Assembly (NCBI RefSeq): GCF_030150155.1
Contig: NZ_JASLGR010000015.1
Location: 4,629 to 68,628 of the forward strand
Length of the DNA stretch: 64,000 nt
From: Nocardioides sp.
Lineage (GTDB): Bacteria; Actinomycetota; Actinomycetes; Propionibacteriales; Nocardioidaceae
Direction: 5' to 3'
This document shows, piece by piece, positions 17,423 to 27,772 of this stretch. Both the position numbers and the translations under genes were made by a program. The notes beneath the pieces are model-generated. The model saw only the letters and a list, made by a program, of their open reading frames with translations. It was not told the DNA's origin and made no database searches. The first letter of the stretch is position 1. Every line of letters starts with the position of its first letter.

Positions 17423-18310
17423 ATGACCGGACTTCTTGAGGGTCGGATCGCCATCGTCACCGGCGCCGGTCGCGGCATCGGCCGGGCGCACGCGCTGGAG
17501 CTGGCCCGCCACGGCGCCAAGGTGATCGTCAACGACTACGGGGTCTCGATCTCCGGCGAGGGCACCGGCGAGTCGCCCGCCGACGAGGTCGTCTCCGACA
17601 TCCGCGCCCTGGGCGGTCACGCCGAGGTCAACCGCGCCGACGTCGCCGACTTCGACCAGGCCCGTGACCTGATCGCCCAGGCGATCGACACCTACGGCGG
17701 CCTGGACATCCTGGTCAACAACGCCGGGTTCGTCCGCGACCGGATGCTGGTCAACACCGCCGAGGACGAGTGGGACGCCGTCATCCGGGTCCACCTCAAG
17801 GGCCACTTCGCCACCCTGCGCCACGCCGGCGCCTACTGGCGCGAGGAGGCCAAGGCGGGGCGCACCCGTGAGGCCCGCGTGATCAACACCAGCTCCGGTG
17901 CCGGCCTGCAGGGCTCCATCGGCCAGACCACCTACTCCGCCGCCAAGGGCGGCATCGCCGCGATGACCCTGGTCGCCGCGGCCGAGATGGGCCGCTACGG
18001 CGTCACCGTCAACGCGATCGCCCCCGTCGCCCGCACCCGGATGACCGAGGGTGCCTTCGACACCTCCGCGATGGCCCTGCCCGAGGACAACAGCCCGATC
18101 GTCGCCTGGCTCGCCAGCGCCGAGGCGCGCGACGTCACCGGCCGCGTGATCGAGATCGACGGCGGCACCATCACCGTCGAGAACGGCTGGTCGCACGGCC
18201 CGTCGCAGGCGCTCGGACGTCGCTGGGAGGCGGCCGAGGTCGGCCCCGCCCTCATCGACCTGCTCGCCAAGGCGCCGGCGCCCGAGCCGGTCTACGGCAC
18301 CCAGGGCTGA
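17423..18310 (+). CDS. Short-chain dehydrogenase, Rv3548c-like
   Basis: A 295-aa SDR related to the dehydrogenase part of multifunctional enzyme type 2. It has the NAD motif TGAGRGIGRAHALEL, LVNNAGFVRDRMLVNT, the catalytic Tyr/Lys in YSAAKGG, and a C-terminal extension of about 40 residues. In M. tuberculosis a similar SDR (Rv3548c) lies divergent to echA20-ipdABC, as here, so it probably oxidises a hydroxyacyl-CoA during breakdown of the HIP or side-chain intermediates. Exact substrate is unknown. The ribosome site GAAGGAG precedes the ATG. Confidence 0.82.
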   Translation: MTGLLEGRIAIVTGAGRGIGRAHALELARHGAKVIVNDYGVSISGEGTGESPADEVVSDIRALGGHAEVNRADVADFDQARDLIAQAIDTYGGLDILVNNAGFVRDRMLVNTAEDEWDAVIRVHLKGHFATLRHAGAYWREEAKAGRTREARVINTSSGAGLQGSIGQTTYSAAKGGIAAMTLVAAAEMGRYGVTVNAIAPVARTRMTEGAFDTSAMALPEDNSPIVAWLASAEARDVTGRVIEIDGGTITVENGWSHGPSQALGRRWEAAEVGPALIDLLAKAPAPEPVYGTQG

Positions 18311-18329
18311 GCGGCCCGGCCTCCCGAGG

Positions 18330-19169
18330 TCAGCCGAGCCCGAGTCGGGCGGCGAGCTTGTCCAGATAGGGCAGCACGACGTCCGGCTCGGCATCGGGGA
18401 CGCCCCAGATCAGCTCCTCGGCCACGGCCCACTCGGCGAGATCGTCGTCGGTGGGCCGTTTGGCTACCAGCACCCGGATCCGCGGCGAGCCCTCGCGGCC
18501 CGCCGCCTCCCACTCGGTCTGGAGCAGCTTCACCTTCTCGCCGATCCCCGACTCGGTCGGCGTCGTCATCCAGCCGTCGGCGTGGCGCGCGATCCAGCGC
18601 ATCGTCTGCGGGCCACCACCAGCGCCGACGATCACCGGGATCAGCCCCTGCGGCGGCTTCGGGTAGGCCCAGCTGGCCCCGAAGGAGACGAACTCCCCGT
18701 CGTACGACGCCTCCTCCTCGCTCCACAGGGCGCGCATCGCCTCCAGGTACTCCCTGAGCACCGTACGGCGTCGCTGCGCGGGGACCTGGTGGTCGGCGAG
18801 CTCGTCGGTGTTCCAGCCGAAGCCGACGCCGAGCGTGACCCGCCCGCCGGAGAGGTGGTCGAGGGTGGCCAGCGTCTTGGCCAACGTGATCGGGTCGGAC
18901 TCGACCGGCAGTGCCACCGCGGTGGACAGGCCGATCCGTGAGGTCACCGCAGCGCAGGTGCCGAGCGTCACCCACGGGTCCAGCGTGCGGGTGTAGCGGT
19001 CGTCGGGCAGCTCCTCGCCACCGGTCGGGTGCAGCGCCTCCCGCTTCACCGGGATGTGGGTGTGCTCGGGGACGTAGAACGTCGAGAAGCCGCGCTCCTC
19101 GGCTGCGGCGGCGAGCTGGGCGGGGGCGATCCCGCGGTCAGAGGTGAAGAGGACGACTCCGTGGCGCAT
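18330..19169 (-). CDS. LLM-class F420-dependent oxidoreductase
   Basis: A 279-aa luciferase-like TIM-barrel protein with FYVPEHTHIPVKRE, the DHLSGGRVTLGVGFGWN block and PVIVGAGGGPQTMRWIARHADGW, typical of actinobacterial TIGR03619-type F420 enzymes. The ATG at 19169 is preferred: it lies 10 bases after a perfect KstR box and follows TACGGT-N6, a leaderless promoter layout. A GTG at 19187 would fall inside the operator. It is monocistronic and converges on the Rv3548c-like SDR. Substrate unknown; KstR control suggests a steroid intermediate. Confidence 0.82.
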   Translation of the reverse strand: MRHGVVLFTSDRGIAPAQLAAAAEERGFSTFYVPEHTHIPVKREALHPTGGEELPDDRYTRTLDPWVTLGTCAAVTSRIGLSTAVALPVESDPITLAKTLATLDHLSGGRVTLGVGFGWNTDELADHQVPAQRRRTVLREYLEAMRALWSEEEASYDGEFVSFGASWAYPKPPQGLIPVIVGAGGGPQTMRWIARHADGWMTTPTESGIGEKVKLLQTEWEAAGREGSPRIRVLVAKRPTDDDLAEWAVAEELIWGVPDAEPDVVLPYLDKLAARLGLG

Positions 19170-19179
19170 GGACGCACCG

Positions 19180-19193
19180 TAGAACACGTTCTA
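19180..19193. promoter_or_regulatory. KstR-type operator of the 18330-19169 oxidoreductase
   Basis: TAGAACACGTTCTA, an exact consensus match. On the minus strand the terminal TA begins TACGGT, then 6 bases, then the ATG at 19169. Confidence 0.85.
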
Positions 19194-19214
19194 GGTGGCG
19201 TCCATGCCCTGCGG

Positions 19215-20150
19215 TCAGGCGTGAGCACCCCGCAACGGCAGCCGGGGTCGAGCGCGCGGGGCCTTGCGAGCCGGACTGAGCCCGGCGCGACGGTCGCGGC
19301 GGGCGAGCATCAGCGCGGTGCCGAGGAATGCCAGTCCGGCCAGCGCACAGGCGATCGGGGCGATCGTCAGGGCGAGCAGGATCTGCAGGTGGTGCCGCTT
19401 CGCATCGGCCACCCCGGAGGCGACCTGGTCGGGGGTGAACGCGATCTTCATCGCCAGCGCGGTGGTGCCGTTGGTCAGCTGCGTGCTCATGTCGGTGACC
19501 TGGTTGACCAGGGCGCCGGTGAGCGGGTCGGCGTAGAACGTCGTGGTGTTCCGGTAGGTGCCCTCGATGCCGGGGGAGATCTCCAGTGTCGTGGTCGGGA
19601 TCGTCATCCTGTAGACGTAGGTGGTGAGCCCTCGCAGGGTCGCGGTGCCCGTGTAGCGCGCGGTCGCGGCGGCGCCGAGGGTGGAGTCCCAGTAGGCGTA
19701 GTCCTTCTTCTGGGCATGGAACGGGAACTTGTTGACCAGGCCGGTCGAAGGGTCGATCCCGGTCGGCAGCGCGGCCTTGTCGGAGACTCCCTCGCCCGAC
19801 GTACGCGAGGAGGCGTAGGTGTCGGTGGAGGCGTTGACCAGCGTCCAGCGGGTGTCGCTCGCGTGGGGGCAGGCGGGTGCGCCGGCGGCGTCGATGACGA
19901 CGCACGAGCGCGAGCCCCAGGCCACGTCGGTGTCGGAGGAGAGGCTCGGGATGACCTGGGTCATGTTGACCACCTTGACCGGCTGGGTGCCGGAGAAGGT
20001 CATCGACTCCGCGGTGCCGCTCAGGTGCGTGGTGTTGTCGACGTTGAGCGGCGTGCGCAGGACGTGGCCGGGCAGCCAGACCTGGGCGAGGACGGCGGCG
20101 GTGAGCAGAAAGCCTCCGGCGAAGAGGCAGAGCAAGCGAGTCGGACGCAC
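19215..20150 (-). CDS. DUF3068 (PorA-like) membrane protein
   Basis: A 311-aa protein with an N-terminal transmembrane segment (about residues 5-25) and a C-terminal one (LALTIAPIACALAGLAFLG) enclosing a large extracytoplasmic domain with repeated Y-T-G and FPFHAQKKDYAYWDSTL segments. It matches the actinobacterial DUF3068 family. GTG at 20150 was chosen because GGGAGG sits 4-5 bases upstream; the longer frame would start inside the neighbouring KstR box. A perfect CRP-type site is centred 35 bases upstream of the GTG. It is divergent from the GMC oxidoreductase. Function unknown. Confidence 0.8.
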   Translation of the reverse strand: MRPTRLLCLFAGGFLLTAAVLAQVWLPGHVLRTPLNVDNTTHLSGTAESMTFSGTQPVKVVNMTQVIPSLSSDTDVAWGSRSCVVIDAAGAPACPHASDTRWTLVNASTDTYASSRTSGEGVSDKAALPTGIDPSTGLVNKFPFHAQKKDYAYWDSTLGAAATARYTGTATLRGLTTYVYRMTIPTTTLEISPGIEGTYRNTTTFYADPLTGALVNQVTDMSTQLTNGTTALAMKIAFTPDQVASGVADAKRHHLQILLALTIAPIACALAGLAFLGTALMLARRDRRAGLSPARKAPRARPRLPLRGAHA

Positions 20151-20176
20151 GATCCCTCCCAATGGGTGCGTATGAA

Positions 20177-20192
20177 TGTGACGCACGTCACA
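20177..20192. promoter_or_regulatory. CRP/FNR-family binding site (TGTGA-N6-TCACA)
   Basis: TGTGACGCACGTCACA is an exact match to the CRP consensus shared by E. coli and mycobacterial CRP. It lies between the DUF3068 gene (start 26 bases away) and the GMC gene. Likely controls the DUF3068 gene; an effect on the GMC promoter is possible. Confidence 0.6.
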
Positions 20193-20282
20193 GTGCTCAC
20201 TGTGTGCCCTGGGGGCCGAAAGAGCAATGGTGCGAACGGGTGTGTCTCCAGGGCCGAAAGTCGCCAATCCGTGGACGGGGCC

Positions 20283-20296
20283 TGGAACCTGTTCTA
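20283..20296. promoter_or_regulatory. KstR-type operator of the GMC gene at 20308
   Basis: TGGAACCTGTTCTA fits TnnAACnnGTTnnA. The last TA starts TAGGTT, followed by 7 bases and the ATG at 20308, again a leaderless layout. Confidence 0.8.
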
Positions 20297-20307
20297 GGTT
20301 CGCCTCC

Positions 20308-21924
20308 ATGCAGGCTGACTATGTCGTCGTAGGTGCCGGCAGCGCGGGAGCGGCGACCGCTCGACGCCTGGCCGACAGCGGTGCGAGCGTGATCGTGATC
20401 GAGGCCGGTGGCAGTGACGCCCGGATCGGGGTGAAGAACCTGCTCGAGATCCCCGGCGCCGTCGCGGTGATGCTCTCCACCCCACAGCTCAAGAAGCTGG
20501 TCGACTGGGGCTACAAGTCGGTCCCGCAGGCCGCCGCACAGGACCGGGTCATCCCGATGACCCGCGGCAAGGTGGTCGGCGGCTCCAGCTCGATCAACGG
20601 GATGCTGTGGGTGCGCGGTCACCGGCAGAACTTCGACGACTGGGCCGCCGACGGCGCGACCGGCTGGTCCTACGCCGACGTCCTGGCGACCTTCAAGCGG
20701 ATGGAGGACTGGGAGGGCGGTGCCGACGCCTACCGGGGGACCGGAGGTCCGATCAAGGTACGCCGCCAGCGGGACCTGACAGCGGCGGCGCAGAGCTTCC
20801 TCGCCGAGGTCCCCGGCCGCCTCGGCATGGCGGTGACCGAGGACTACAACGGAGCCCACCAGGAGGGCTTCGGCGTGATGCAGCTCAGCGCTGCCGACGG
20901 CCGGCGCTACTCCACCTCGCGTGCCTATCTGCGCGGCGCCGGCCAGAACCTGCTCATCCTGACCCGGGCGCGGGCCACCCGGATCCTGCTCACCGGCTCC
21001 CGGGCGAGCGGGGTCGAGGTGCTCGGCACCGACGGCGACCTGCAGCAGATCACCGCGACCCGCGAGGTGATCGTGGCCGCGGGCACCTTCGACTCACCCA
21101 AGCTGCTCCAGCTCTCCGGGATCGGGCCTTCCGACCAGCTGCGCCGCCTCGGGATCGAGGTCCACGCCGACCTGCCGGTGGGCGAGAACCTGCACGACCA
21201 CCTCTACGTGCCGATCTCCTTCCGGATGGACTCCGCCGTACGCCGGCCCACGCCGGCGTACTTCCTGCGCGGCCTGGCCCGGGCCCGGATGACCCGCGGT
21301 GGCTGGGCCAGCGGCTCTCAGTTCGAGGCCTCGGGCTTCACCCGCTCCTCGCGGGCGGGCTCGACCGAGGCGACGGACCTGCAGTTCCACGTCCTGTACT
21401 GGATCTACCCGTTCCCCAACCAGGACGCCGACACCCCGGTGCGCCCTCCGACCACGAAGCCGGGCCTGTGCCTGCTGCCCACCCTGGTGGCACCGGCGAG
21501 CCGCGGCACGGTCAGTCTGGCCAGCACCGACCCGACGGTCGCACCGCTGATCGACCCCGCCTACCTGCGCGAGCCGGGCGACGCCGAGGTGCTGCTGGAG
21601 GGGATCGCCCGGCTGCGCGAGGCGATGCCCGGGGTGGGGGACAACGAGGGCGAGATCGCCCCGGGTCCGGGGTATCAGAGCGACGCCGCGATCCGGGAGG
21701 TGCTGCCGCAGATCGTGCACTCGGTCTACCACCCGGTCGGGACCTGCCGGATGGGCACCGACGAGCGTGCCGTGGTCGACCCCGAGCTGCGGGTGCGCGG
21801 GATCGAGGGCCTGCGGGTCGCCGACGCGTCGGTGATGCCGAGCATCACCAGCGGCAACACCAACGCACCCTCGATCATGATCGGGGAGCGGTGCGCCGAC
21901 TTCGTGCTCAGCTCTGGGCGGTGA
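20308..21924 (+). CDS. GMC-family FAD oxidoreductase
   Basis: A 538-aa glucose-methanol-choline oxidoreductase: FAD motif VVVGAGSAGAATARRLA at the N-terminus, GMC signature GGSSSINGMLWVRG (about 90-103), and the C-terminal HPVGTCRMG and NTNAPSIMIGER. These enzymes oxidise primary or secondary alcohols. It is under its own KstR box and resembles the second GMC protein here (36112-37746), so a steroid or side-chain alcohol is a reasonable substrate; cholesterol oxidase itself is a different subgroup. Its 3' end overlaps the convergent acyl-CoA ligase by 17 bases. Confidence 0.85.
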   Translation: MQADYVVVGAGSAGAATARRLADSGASVIVIEAGGSDARIGVKNLLEIPGAVAVMLSTPQLKKLVDWGYKSVPQAAAQDRVIPMTRGKVVGGSSSINGMLWVRGHRQNFDDWAADGATGWSYADVLATFKRMEDWEGGADAYRGTGGPIKVRRQRDLTAAAQSFLAEVPGRLGMAVTEDYNGAHQEGFGVMQLSAADGRRYSTSRAYLRGAGQNLLILTRARATRILLTGSRASGVEVLGTDGDLQQITATREVIVAAGTFDSPKLLQLSGIGPSDQLRRLGIEVHADLPVGENLHDHLYVPISFRMDSAVRRPTPAYFLRGLARARMTRGGWASGSQFEASGFTRSSRAGSTEATDLQFHVLYWIYPFPNQDADTPVRPPTTKPGLCLLPTLVAPASRGTVSLASTDPTVAPLIDPAYLREPGDAEVLLEGIARLREAMPGVGDNEGEIAPGPGYQSDAAIREVLPQIVHSVYHPVGTCRMGTDERAVVDPELRVRGIEGLRVADASVMPSITSGNTNAPSIMIGERCADFVLSSGR

Positions 21925-23512
21925 GGGTCGGGTCGCTGAGCAGCGCGCGGGCCAGGGCGGCGCTGGCGGCGTAGTCGACCTTGGAGACCGCGGTGCGGGG
22001 GACGTGCGGCACCGCGATCACCTCCTTGGGCACCTTGTAGTTCGCGATCAGCGAGCGGCAGTGCGCCTGGAGGTCGGCCGGGGTCGTGCTCGCGCCGTCG
22101 CGCAGCTGGACCAGCGCCACCACCTGCTGGCCCCAGCGCTCGTGGGCGACGCCGATCACGACCGCGTCGAAGACGTCGGGGTGACGCAGCAGGGTCGACT
22201 CGACCTCCTCGGGGTGGACCTTCTCCCCGCCGGTGTTGATGCTCACCGACCCGCGACCCAGCAGGGTGATGGTGCCGTCGGCCTCGCGCCGGGCGGCGTC
22301 GCCGGGGATCGCCCAGCGGACGCCGCCGACCTCGACGAAGGTCGCAGCGGTCTTGGCCGGATCGCCGTAGTAGCCCAGCGGGATCGGGCCGCTGCGGGCC
22401 AGCAGGCCCTCCTCGCCGACCTCGGCGGGGGTGTGGTCGGCGCGCAGCACTGTCACCTCGTCGCCAGCGGTGAACGTCGGTGCCTCGGTGGCGGGCGTCG
22501 TGCCGTCGTCGATCCGGGAGCCGGTGGCCCCCGACTCCGAGGCCCCCATCGAGTCCAGGATGAAGCGTCCCGGCAGGGCCTCGCGGATCTGCTCCCGGAC
22601 CCCGGCCGAGAGCGGTGCGGCACCGTTGGAGACCGCGACCAGGGAGGACAGGTCCCACCGATCGGGCTCGGCCAGGATCGCCTCGGCGACCGGGCGTCCC
22701 ATCGCATCGCCGAGGAAGGTGAGGGAGGCGACGCCGGCGGCCTCGACCAGGTCCAGGATCTGGGCCGCGTCGAAGCTGCGCTCGGTGTACAGCGCCACCG
22801 TGTGACCGCCGACGTGGGCGTTGCCCAGGATCCACTGGCTGCCGCCGTGCATCATCGGCCCGCAGGCCAGCAGCGTCATCGGGGTCGGGTTGGCGGCCGC
22901 CTCCTCGCCGAGCTGCTCCACCGACGCGATCGGCGCCCGGAACCGGGACTCGTTGAGGGCCGCCCGGATCAGGTCCTCGATCCGCCACACTACGCCCTTG
23001 GGACGTCCGGTGGTGCCGCCGGTGTAGAGCACGTAGCGGTCGTCCCCGCTGCGCTGCTCGGTCCGCCCGCCCAGGGACCTGTCGGTCGAGGAGGCGGCCA
23101 GTGCAGCGTCGTACTCCGGGCCGAAGACGACGGTGGTGCGCAGCAGCGACAGGTCGAGTCCCGCCACCGTGTCGACGTGCTCGGGTGCGATCAGGGTGGC
23201 CACGCAGTCGGCGTTGGCGTAGAGGTAGGCCAGCTCGTCGGCGAGGTACTTGTAGTTGACGTTGATCGGCACCAGGCGTGCCTTGAGGCAGCCGTAGAGC
23301 GCGTCGACCCACTCGATCCGGTTCGAGGCGTGGATGGCGACGTGCGCCCCGACCGGCAGGCCCAGGTCGATCAGGTGGTTCGCCAGGCGGGTCGCACGCT
23401 CGTCGAGCTCGGCGAAGGAGTACCGGCGTGCGGTGGTGAACACCGCCGTCCGCTCCGGCACCGCATCGGCGAGGACTTCGAGGACGTCGGCGAGGTGTAG
23501 GGGTCGGCTCAC
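21908..23512 (-). CDS. Acyl-CoA synthetase, FadD17/FadD19-type
   Basis: A 534-aa ANL-superfamily enzyme that activates an acid with ATP and CoA. The AMP-binding P-loop YTGGTTGRPKG, the MGASESGATG motif, LGYYGDP and the C-terminal catalytic Lys region (RTAVSKVDY) are present. Architecture (LLGRGSVSINTGGEKVHPEE) matches the steroid side-chain synthetase group. GTG at 23512 is chosen because GAGGGTGAG precedes it; an upstream start would overlap the operator. A KstR-like box lies 17 bases upstream. A steroid carboxylate is the likely substrate. Confidence 0.82.
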   Translation of the reverse strand: MSRPLHLADVLEVLADAVPERTAVFTTARRYSFAELDERATRLANHLIDLGLPVGAHVAIHASNRIEWVDALYGCLKARLVPINVNYKYLADELAYLYANADCVATLIAPEHVDTVAGLDLSLLRTTVVFGPEYDAALAASSTDRSLGGRTEQRSGDDRYVLYTGGTTGRPKGVVWRIEDLIRAALNESRFRAPIASVEQLGEEAAANPTPMTLLACGPMMHGGSQWILGNAHVGGHTVALYTERSFDAAQILDLVEAAGVASLTFLGDAMGRPVAEAILAEPDRWDLSSLVAVSNGAAPLSAGVREQIREALPGRFILDSMGASESGATGSRIDDGTTPATEAPTFTAGDEVTVLRADHTPAEVGEEGLLARSGPIPLGYYGDPAKTAATFVEVGGVRWAIPGDAARREADGTITLLGRGSVSINTGGEKVHPEEVESTLLRHPDVFDAVVIGVAHERWGQQVVALVQLRDGASTTPADLQAHCRSLIANYKVPKEVIAVPHVPRTAVSKVDYAASAALARALLSDPTLTAQS

Positions 23513-23529
23513 AGGCTCACCCTCGTTTC

Positions 23530-23543
23530 TGGAACAAGTTCTT
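23530..23543. promoter_or_regulatory. KstR-like operator of the acyl-CoA synthetase gene
   Basis: TGGAACAAGTTCTT deviates from TnnAACnnGTTnnA only at the last base. It is 9 bases from a second box that faces the TetR-P450 operon, so the two promoters share one control region. Confidence 0.68.
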
Positions 23544-23552
23544 GTCAATGAG

Positions 23553-23566
23553 GAGAACGTGTTCTA
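23553..23566. promoter_or_regulatory. KstR-type operator and -10 of the TetR-P450 operon
   Basis: GAGAACGTGTTCTA (first base off consensus), identical to the hsaA box. Its last TA begins TAGTTT (23565-23570), followed by 6 bases and GTG at 23577, a leaderless start. Confidence 0.8.
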
Positions 23567-23576
23567 GTTTGGACAC

Positions 23577-24166
23577 GTGTCCAGTCAGATGTCCATCGCG
23601 CCCCGCCAGGCACTCAACCCACGTCAGGCCGAGACGGTGCAGCGCCTGTGGGAGGCCGGTCTCGCGGAGCTGCGCGAGACCGGCCACGAGGCGCTCACCA
23701 TCCGGGTGGTGGCCGCACGGGCCGGGGTCTCCCCGGCGACGGCGTACACCTACCTGGCCTCGAAGTCGCACCTCTTCGCCGAGCTGTTCTGGCGCCACCT
23801 GACCGCCGGTGACCCGCCGCCGGTGACCGGGGCCACCGCCGTCGAGCGGGTCCAGGCCACCGTCAGGGCCACCACCGACCGGATCGTCGCCGAGCCGGCG
23901 CTGGCCGCTGCCGTCACCCCGGCCCTGCTCGGCACCGACCCCGATGTGGAGCGGCTCCGGCTGCGGATCGGCGCTGAGCTGGTACGTCGTTTCGAGACCG
24001 CCCTGGCCGGATCCGAGGGTCACGACCCGGTCCGCCCGGCGCTGCTGGACGCCCTCGTCCTCGCCTTCTCCGGGGCCCTGCTCCAGGCGGGGATGGGGAT
24101 CTTCACCTACGAGCACATGGCCGACCGGCTGGAGCAGGCAGTGGCTGTGATCGTGGCGGGGAACGC

Positions 24167-24170
<4 letters not shown>
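23577..24170 (+). CDS. TetR-family regulator of the P450 cluster (Rv0767c-like)
   Basis: A 197-aa TetR-type protein: helix-turn-helix near residues 20-60 (HEALTIRVVAARAGVSPATAYTYLASKSHLFAELF), then a helical ligand domain. It is not KstR itself, which is about 220 aa and different. It heads an 11-gene operon whose order parallels M. tuberculosis Rv0763c-Rv0771 with a regulator in the same place. The GTG at 23577 matches the leaderless promoter; an ATG at 23589 is an alternative. Its stop overlaps the CYP123-like start. Confidence 0.85.
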
Positions 24171-25401
<1,231 letters not shown>

Positions 25402-25402
<1 letters not shown>

Positions 25403-26187
25403 TGGCCCGCCCCGGCCGCGCCACCCACCCCGAACGCCGACCGGCCGTCGTCACCGGCGCCTCCTCGGGGATCGGGGCCGAGACCGCCCGCGCCCTGGCC
25501 GCCGCCGGCCTGCCGGTCGCGCTCGGCGCCCGCCGGGTCGAGACCTGTGAGGAGATCGCCGCCGAGATCCGGGCCGCCGGGGGAGAGGCGGTCGCGCTCG
25601 CGCTCGACCTGACCGACGACGCCTCCCTGGCCCGCTTCGCCGACCAGGCGACGGCGGCGCTGGGGGAGATCGAGGTGGTCGTGTCCAACGCCGGGGTGGT
25701 GGCGCCGGGGGCACTGGCCGAGATCGACTCGACCCGGTTCGCCGCCGAGCTCGACCTCAACCTGGTCGGGGCGCACCGCCTGGTGCGGACCTTCGTGCCC
25801 GCGATGACCACGCGGCGCCGCGGCGATCTGGTCTTCGTCTCCTCCGACGTGGCGGTGCGGCCGCGGCCGTTCATGGCGGCCTACGCGGCCGGCAAGTGGG
25901 GGCTGGAGGGGATGGTCGGCGCACTCCAGATGGAGCTCGAAGGCACCGGCATCCGTGCCTCCCTGGTCCGTCCCGGGCCGACCTGGTCGGGGATGGGGAC
26001 CGACTGGTCCGACGACGAGGCCGCCTTCGTGCTCAGCCAGTGGATCAGGTTCGGCCTGGCCCGGCACCCGCACTTCCTGCACGCGCGTGCCCATGCTGAG
26101 GCGATCACCTCGATCGTGACAGCGCCGCGCGGCGTCCATCTCAGCCTGATCGACGTCAACCCCGAAGCCCCTGTGGAGGACTCATGA
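25402..26187 (+). CDS. Short-chain dehydrogenase, Rv0765c-like
   Basis: A 261-aa SDR with TGASSGIGAETARAL cofactor motif, VVSNAGVV and the active-site YAAGKWG preceded by VFVSSDVAVRPRP. It lies between the CYP123-like and CYP51-like P450 genes, the position of Rv0765c in M. tuberculosis. Start and stop overlap both neighbours (TGATG, ATGA). Its most likely job is to oxidise or reduce a P450 product; exact substrate cannot be read from sequence. Confidence 0.85.
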
Positions 26188-27557
26188 TCCGCGACGTCTC
26201 GATGGTCCTGGACGATCAGGACCCGACCCTGGAGCCGCTGTTGAAGGGCACCGGGCACCTGCCCGAGCTCCGGGTCGACCCGATCGGCCTGCTGGAGCGG
26301 GTCCGCGCCGAGTGCGGCGACATCGGGCGGTTCCGGCTGGCCGACAAGGAGGTCGTGCTGGTCTCGGGGGCCGAGGCCAACGAGGCGTTCTTCAGGGCAC
26401 CCGACGAGGTCCTGGACCAGGCAGCGGCGTACCCCTTCATGACGCCGATCTTCGGGCCCGGCGTGGTCTTCGACGCCTCGCCCACCGAGCGCCAGCAGAT
26501 GCTGAAGAACCAGGCGCTGCGCGGGGACATGATGCGCGGCCACGCCTCGACCATCGAGTCCGAGATCCGCCGGATGGTGGCCGGCTGGGGCGAGAGCGGG
26601 GAGATCGACCTGCTCGACTTCTTCGCCGAGCTGACCATCTACACCACCTCGGCCTGCCTGATCGGCCGACCGTTCCGCGAGGAGCTGGACGGGCGCTTCG
26701 CCGCGGCCTATCACCGCCTCGAGCGCGGTACCGACGCGATCGCCTATGTCGATGCGTACGCCGACATCGAGTCGTTCCGGGTCCGCGACGCCGCCCGCGC
26801 CGAGCTGGTCGCGCTGGTCAGCGAGATCATCGACCGGCGGATCGCGCGCGGCACCGTGCCACGCGAGGAGCGCGACCTGCTCGACGTGCTGATCTCGATC
26901 GAGATGAGCGCCGACATGGTCACCGGGATCTTCATCTCGATGATGTTCGCGGGCCACCACACCTCCTCGGGGACCGCGTCGTGGGCGATGATCGAGCTGC
27001 TGCGCCACCCCGAGGCGATGGCCGACGTGGTCGCCGAGCTGGACGGGCTCTACACCCCCGACGAGGGCGGCGAGGCCCCGGAGGTCTCGTTCCAGGCGCT
27101 GCGCGAGATCCCGGTCCTGGAGGCCGCGCTCAAGGAGACCCTGCGGCTGCACCCGCCGCTGATCATCCTGCTGCGGCTGGTCCGCGAGGAGCTGGAGATC
27201 GCCGGTGAGGTGGTCCCGGCCGGAGCGGTGCTGGCGGCCTCGCCCCGGGTCTCGAACCGGATCGAGGCTGACTTCCCCGACGCCGACGGCTTCCACCCCG
27301 AGCGCTACCTCGACGACCGGCAGGAGGACCTGGCGCACCGCTGGACCTGGATCCCGTTCGGCGCCGGACGCCACCGCTGCGTCGGCAACGCGTTCGCGAT
27401 GATGCAGATGAAGGCGATCTTCTCGGTGCTGCTGCGTGACTTCACCTTCGCCGCGGTGCAGCCCCTGGAGGACTACCGCGACGACTGCTCGAAGATGGTC
27501 ATCCAGCTCTCCCAGCCTGCGCGGGTGCGGTACCGCCGCCGCGAGCGGAGCGCGTGA
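26184..27557 (+). CDS. cyp51: Cytochrome P450 CYP51 (sterol 14-alpha-demethylase family)
   Basis: A 457-aa P450 with clear CYP51 hallmarks: I-helix FAGHHTSSGTASWAMIELLRH, the ETLRLHPPLIILLR ExxR region, RWTWIPFGAGRHRCVGNAFA with heme Cys399, and a C-terminal KMVIQLSQPARVRYRRR nearly identical to M. tuberculosis CYP51 as I recall it. The family removes the 14-alpha methyl group of sterols. Bacteria of this type do not usually make sterols, so it may act on environmental sterols. Ferredoxin follows directly, overlapping by one base. Confidence 0.93.
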   Translation: MIRDVSMVLDDQDPTLEPLLKGTGHLPELRVDPIGLLERVRAECGDIGRFRLADKEVVLVSGAEANEAFFRAPDEVLDQAAAYPFMTPIFGPGVVFDASPTERQQMLKNQALRGDMMRGHASTIESEIRRMVAGWGESGEIDLLDFFAELTIYTTSACLIGRPFREELDGRFAAAYHRLERGTDAIAYVDAYADIESFRVRDAARAELVALVSEIIDRRIARGTVPREERDLLDVLISIEMSADMVTGIFISMMFAGHHTSSGTASWAMIELLRHPEAMADVVAELDGLYTPDEGGEAPEVSFQALREIPVLEAALKETLRLHPPLIILLRLVREELEIAGEVVPAGAVLAASPRVSNRIEADFPDADGFHPERYLDDRQEDLAHRWTWIPFGAGRHRCVGNAFAMMQMKAIFSVLLRDFTFAAVQPLEDYRDDCSKMVIQLSQPARVRYRRRERSA

Positions 27558-27772
27558 TGAGCGCGTCCGGCCTGCGGGTGGTGGCCGACCTGGACCTGTG
27601 CCAGGGCCACCAGCTCTGCCTGGCCGAGGATCCCGCCGTCTTCGCCTACGACCACGACGCCGACCACGTCGTGATCGCCCTCGATCCCGTCGGCGAGGAG
27701 CACCGCAGCGCGGTGAGCCAAGCCGTGAAGTACTGCCCCGCCGTCGCCCTGACCCTGGAGGAGACCTCATGA
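27557..27772 (+). CDS. [3Fe-4S]-type ferredoxin for the P450s
   Basis: A 71-aa acidic ferredoxin. Cluster ligands are Cys15, Cys21 and Cys60 in CQGHQLC and KYCP; the second cysteine of a 4Fe-4S site is His18, as in actinobacterial P450 partners. M. tuberculosis Rv0763c occupies the same place after CYP51. ATG at 27557 overlaps the cyp51 stop (TGATG). It should pass electrons to CYP51 and perhaps CYP123; the matching reductase is not in this cluster. Confidence 0.92.
   Translation: MSASGLRVVADLDLCQGHQLCLAEDPAVFAYDHDADHVVIALDPVGEEHRSAVSQAVKYCPAVALTLEETS

Noticed and set aside
19170..19187. GTG at 19187 as start of the LLM oxidoreductase
   Set aside because: It lies inside the KstR box. The ATG at 19169 fits the leaderless layout of other promoters here.
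21908..23512. Calling the ligase FadD19
   Set aside because: The gene at 52160 matches FadD19 in sequence, length and position beside echA19; this one is only a relative.
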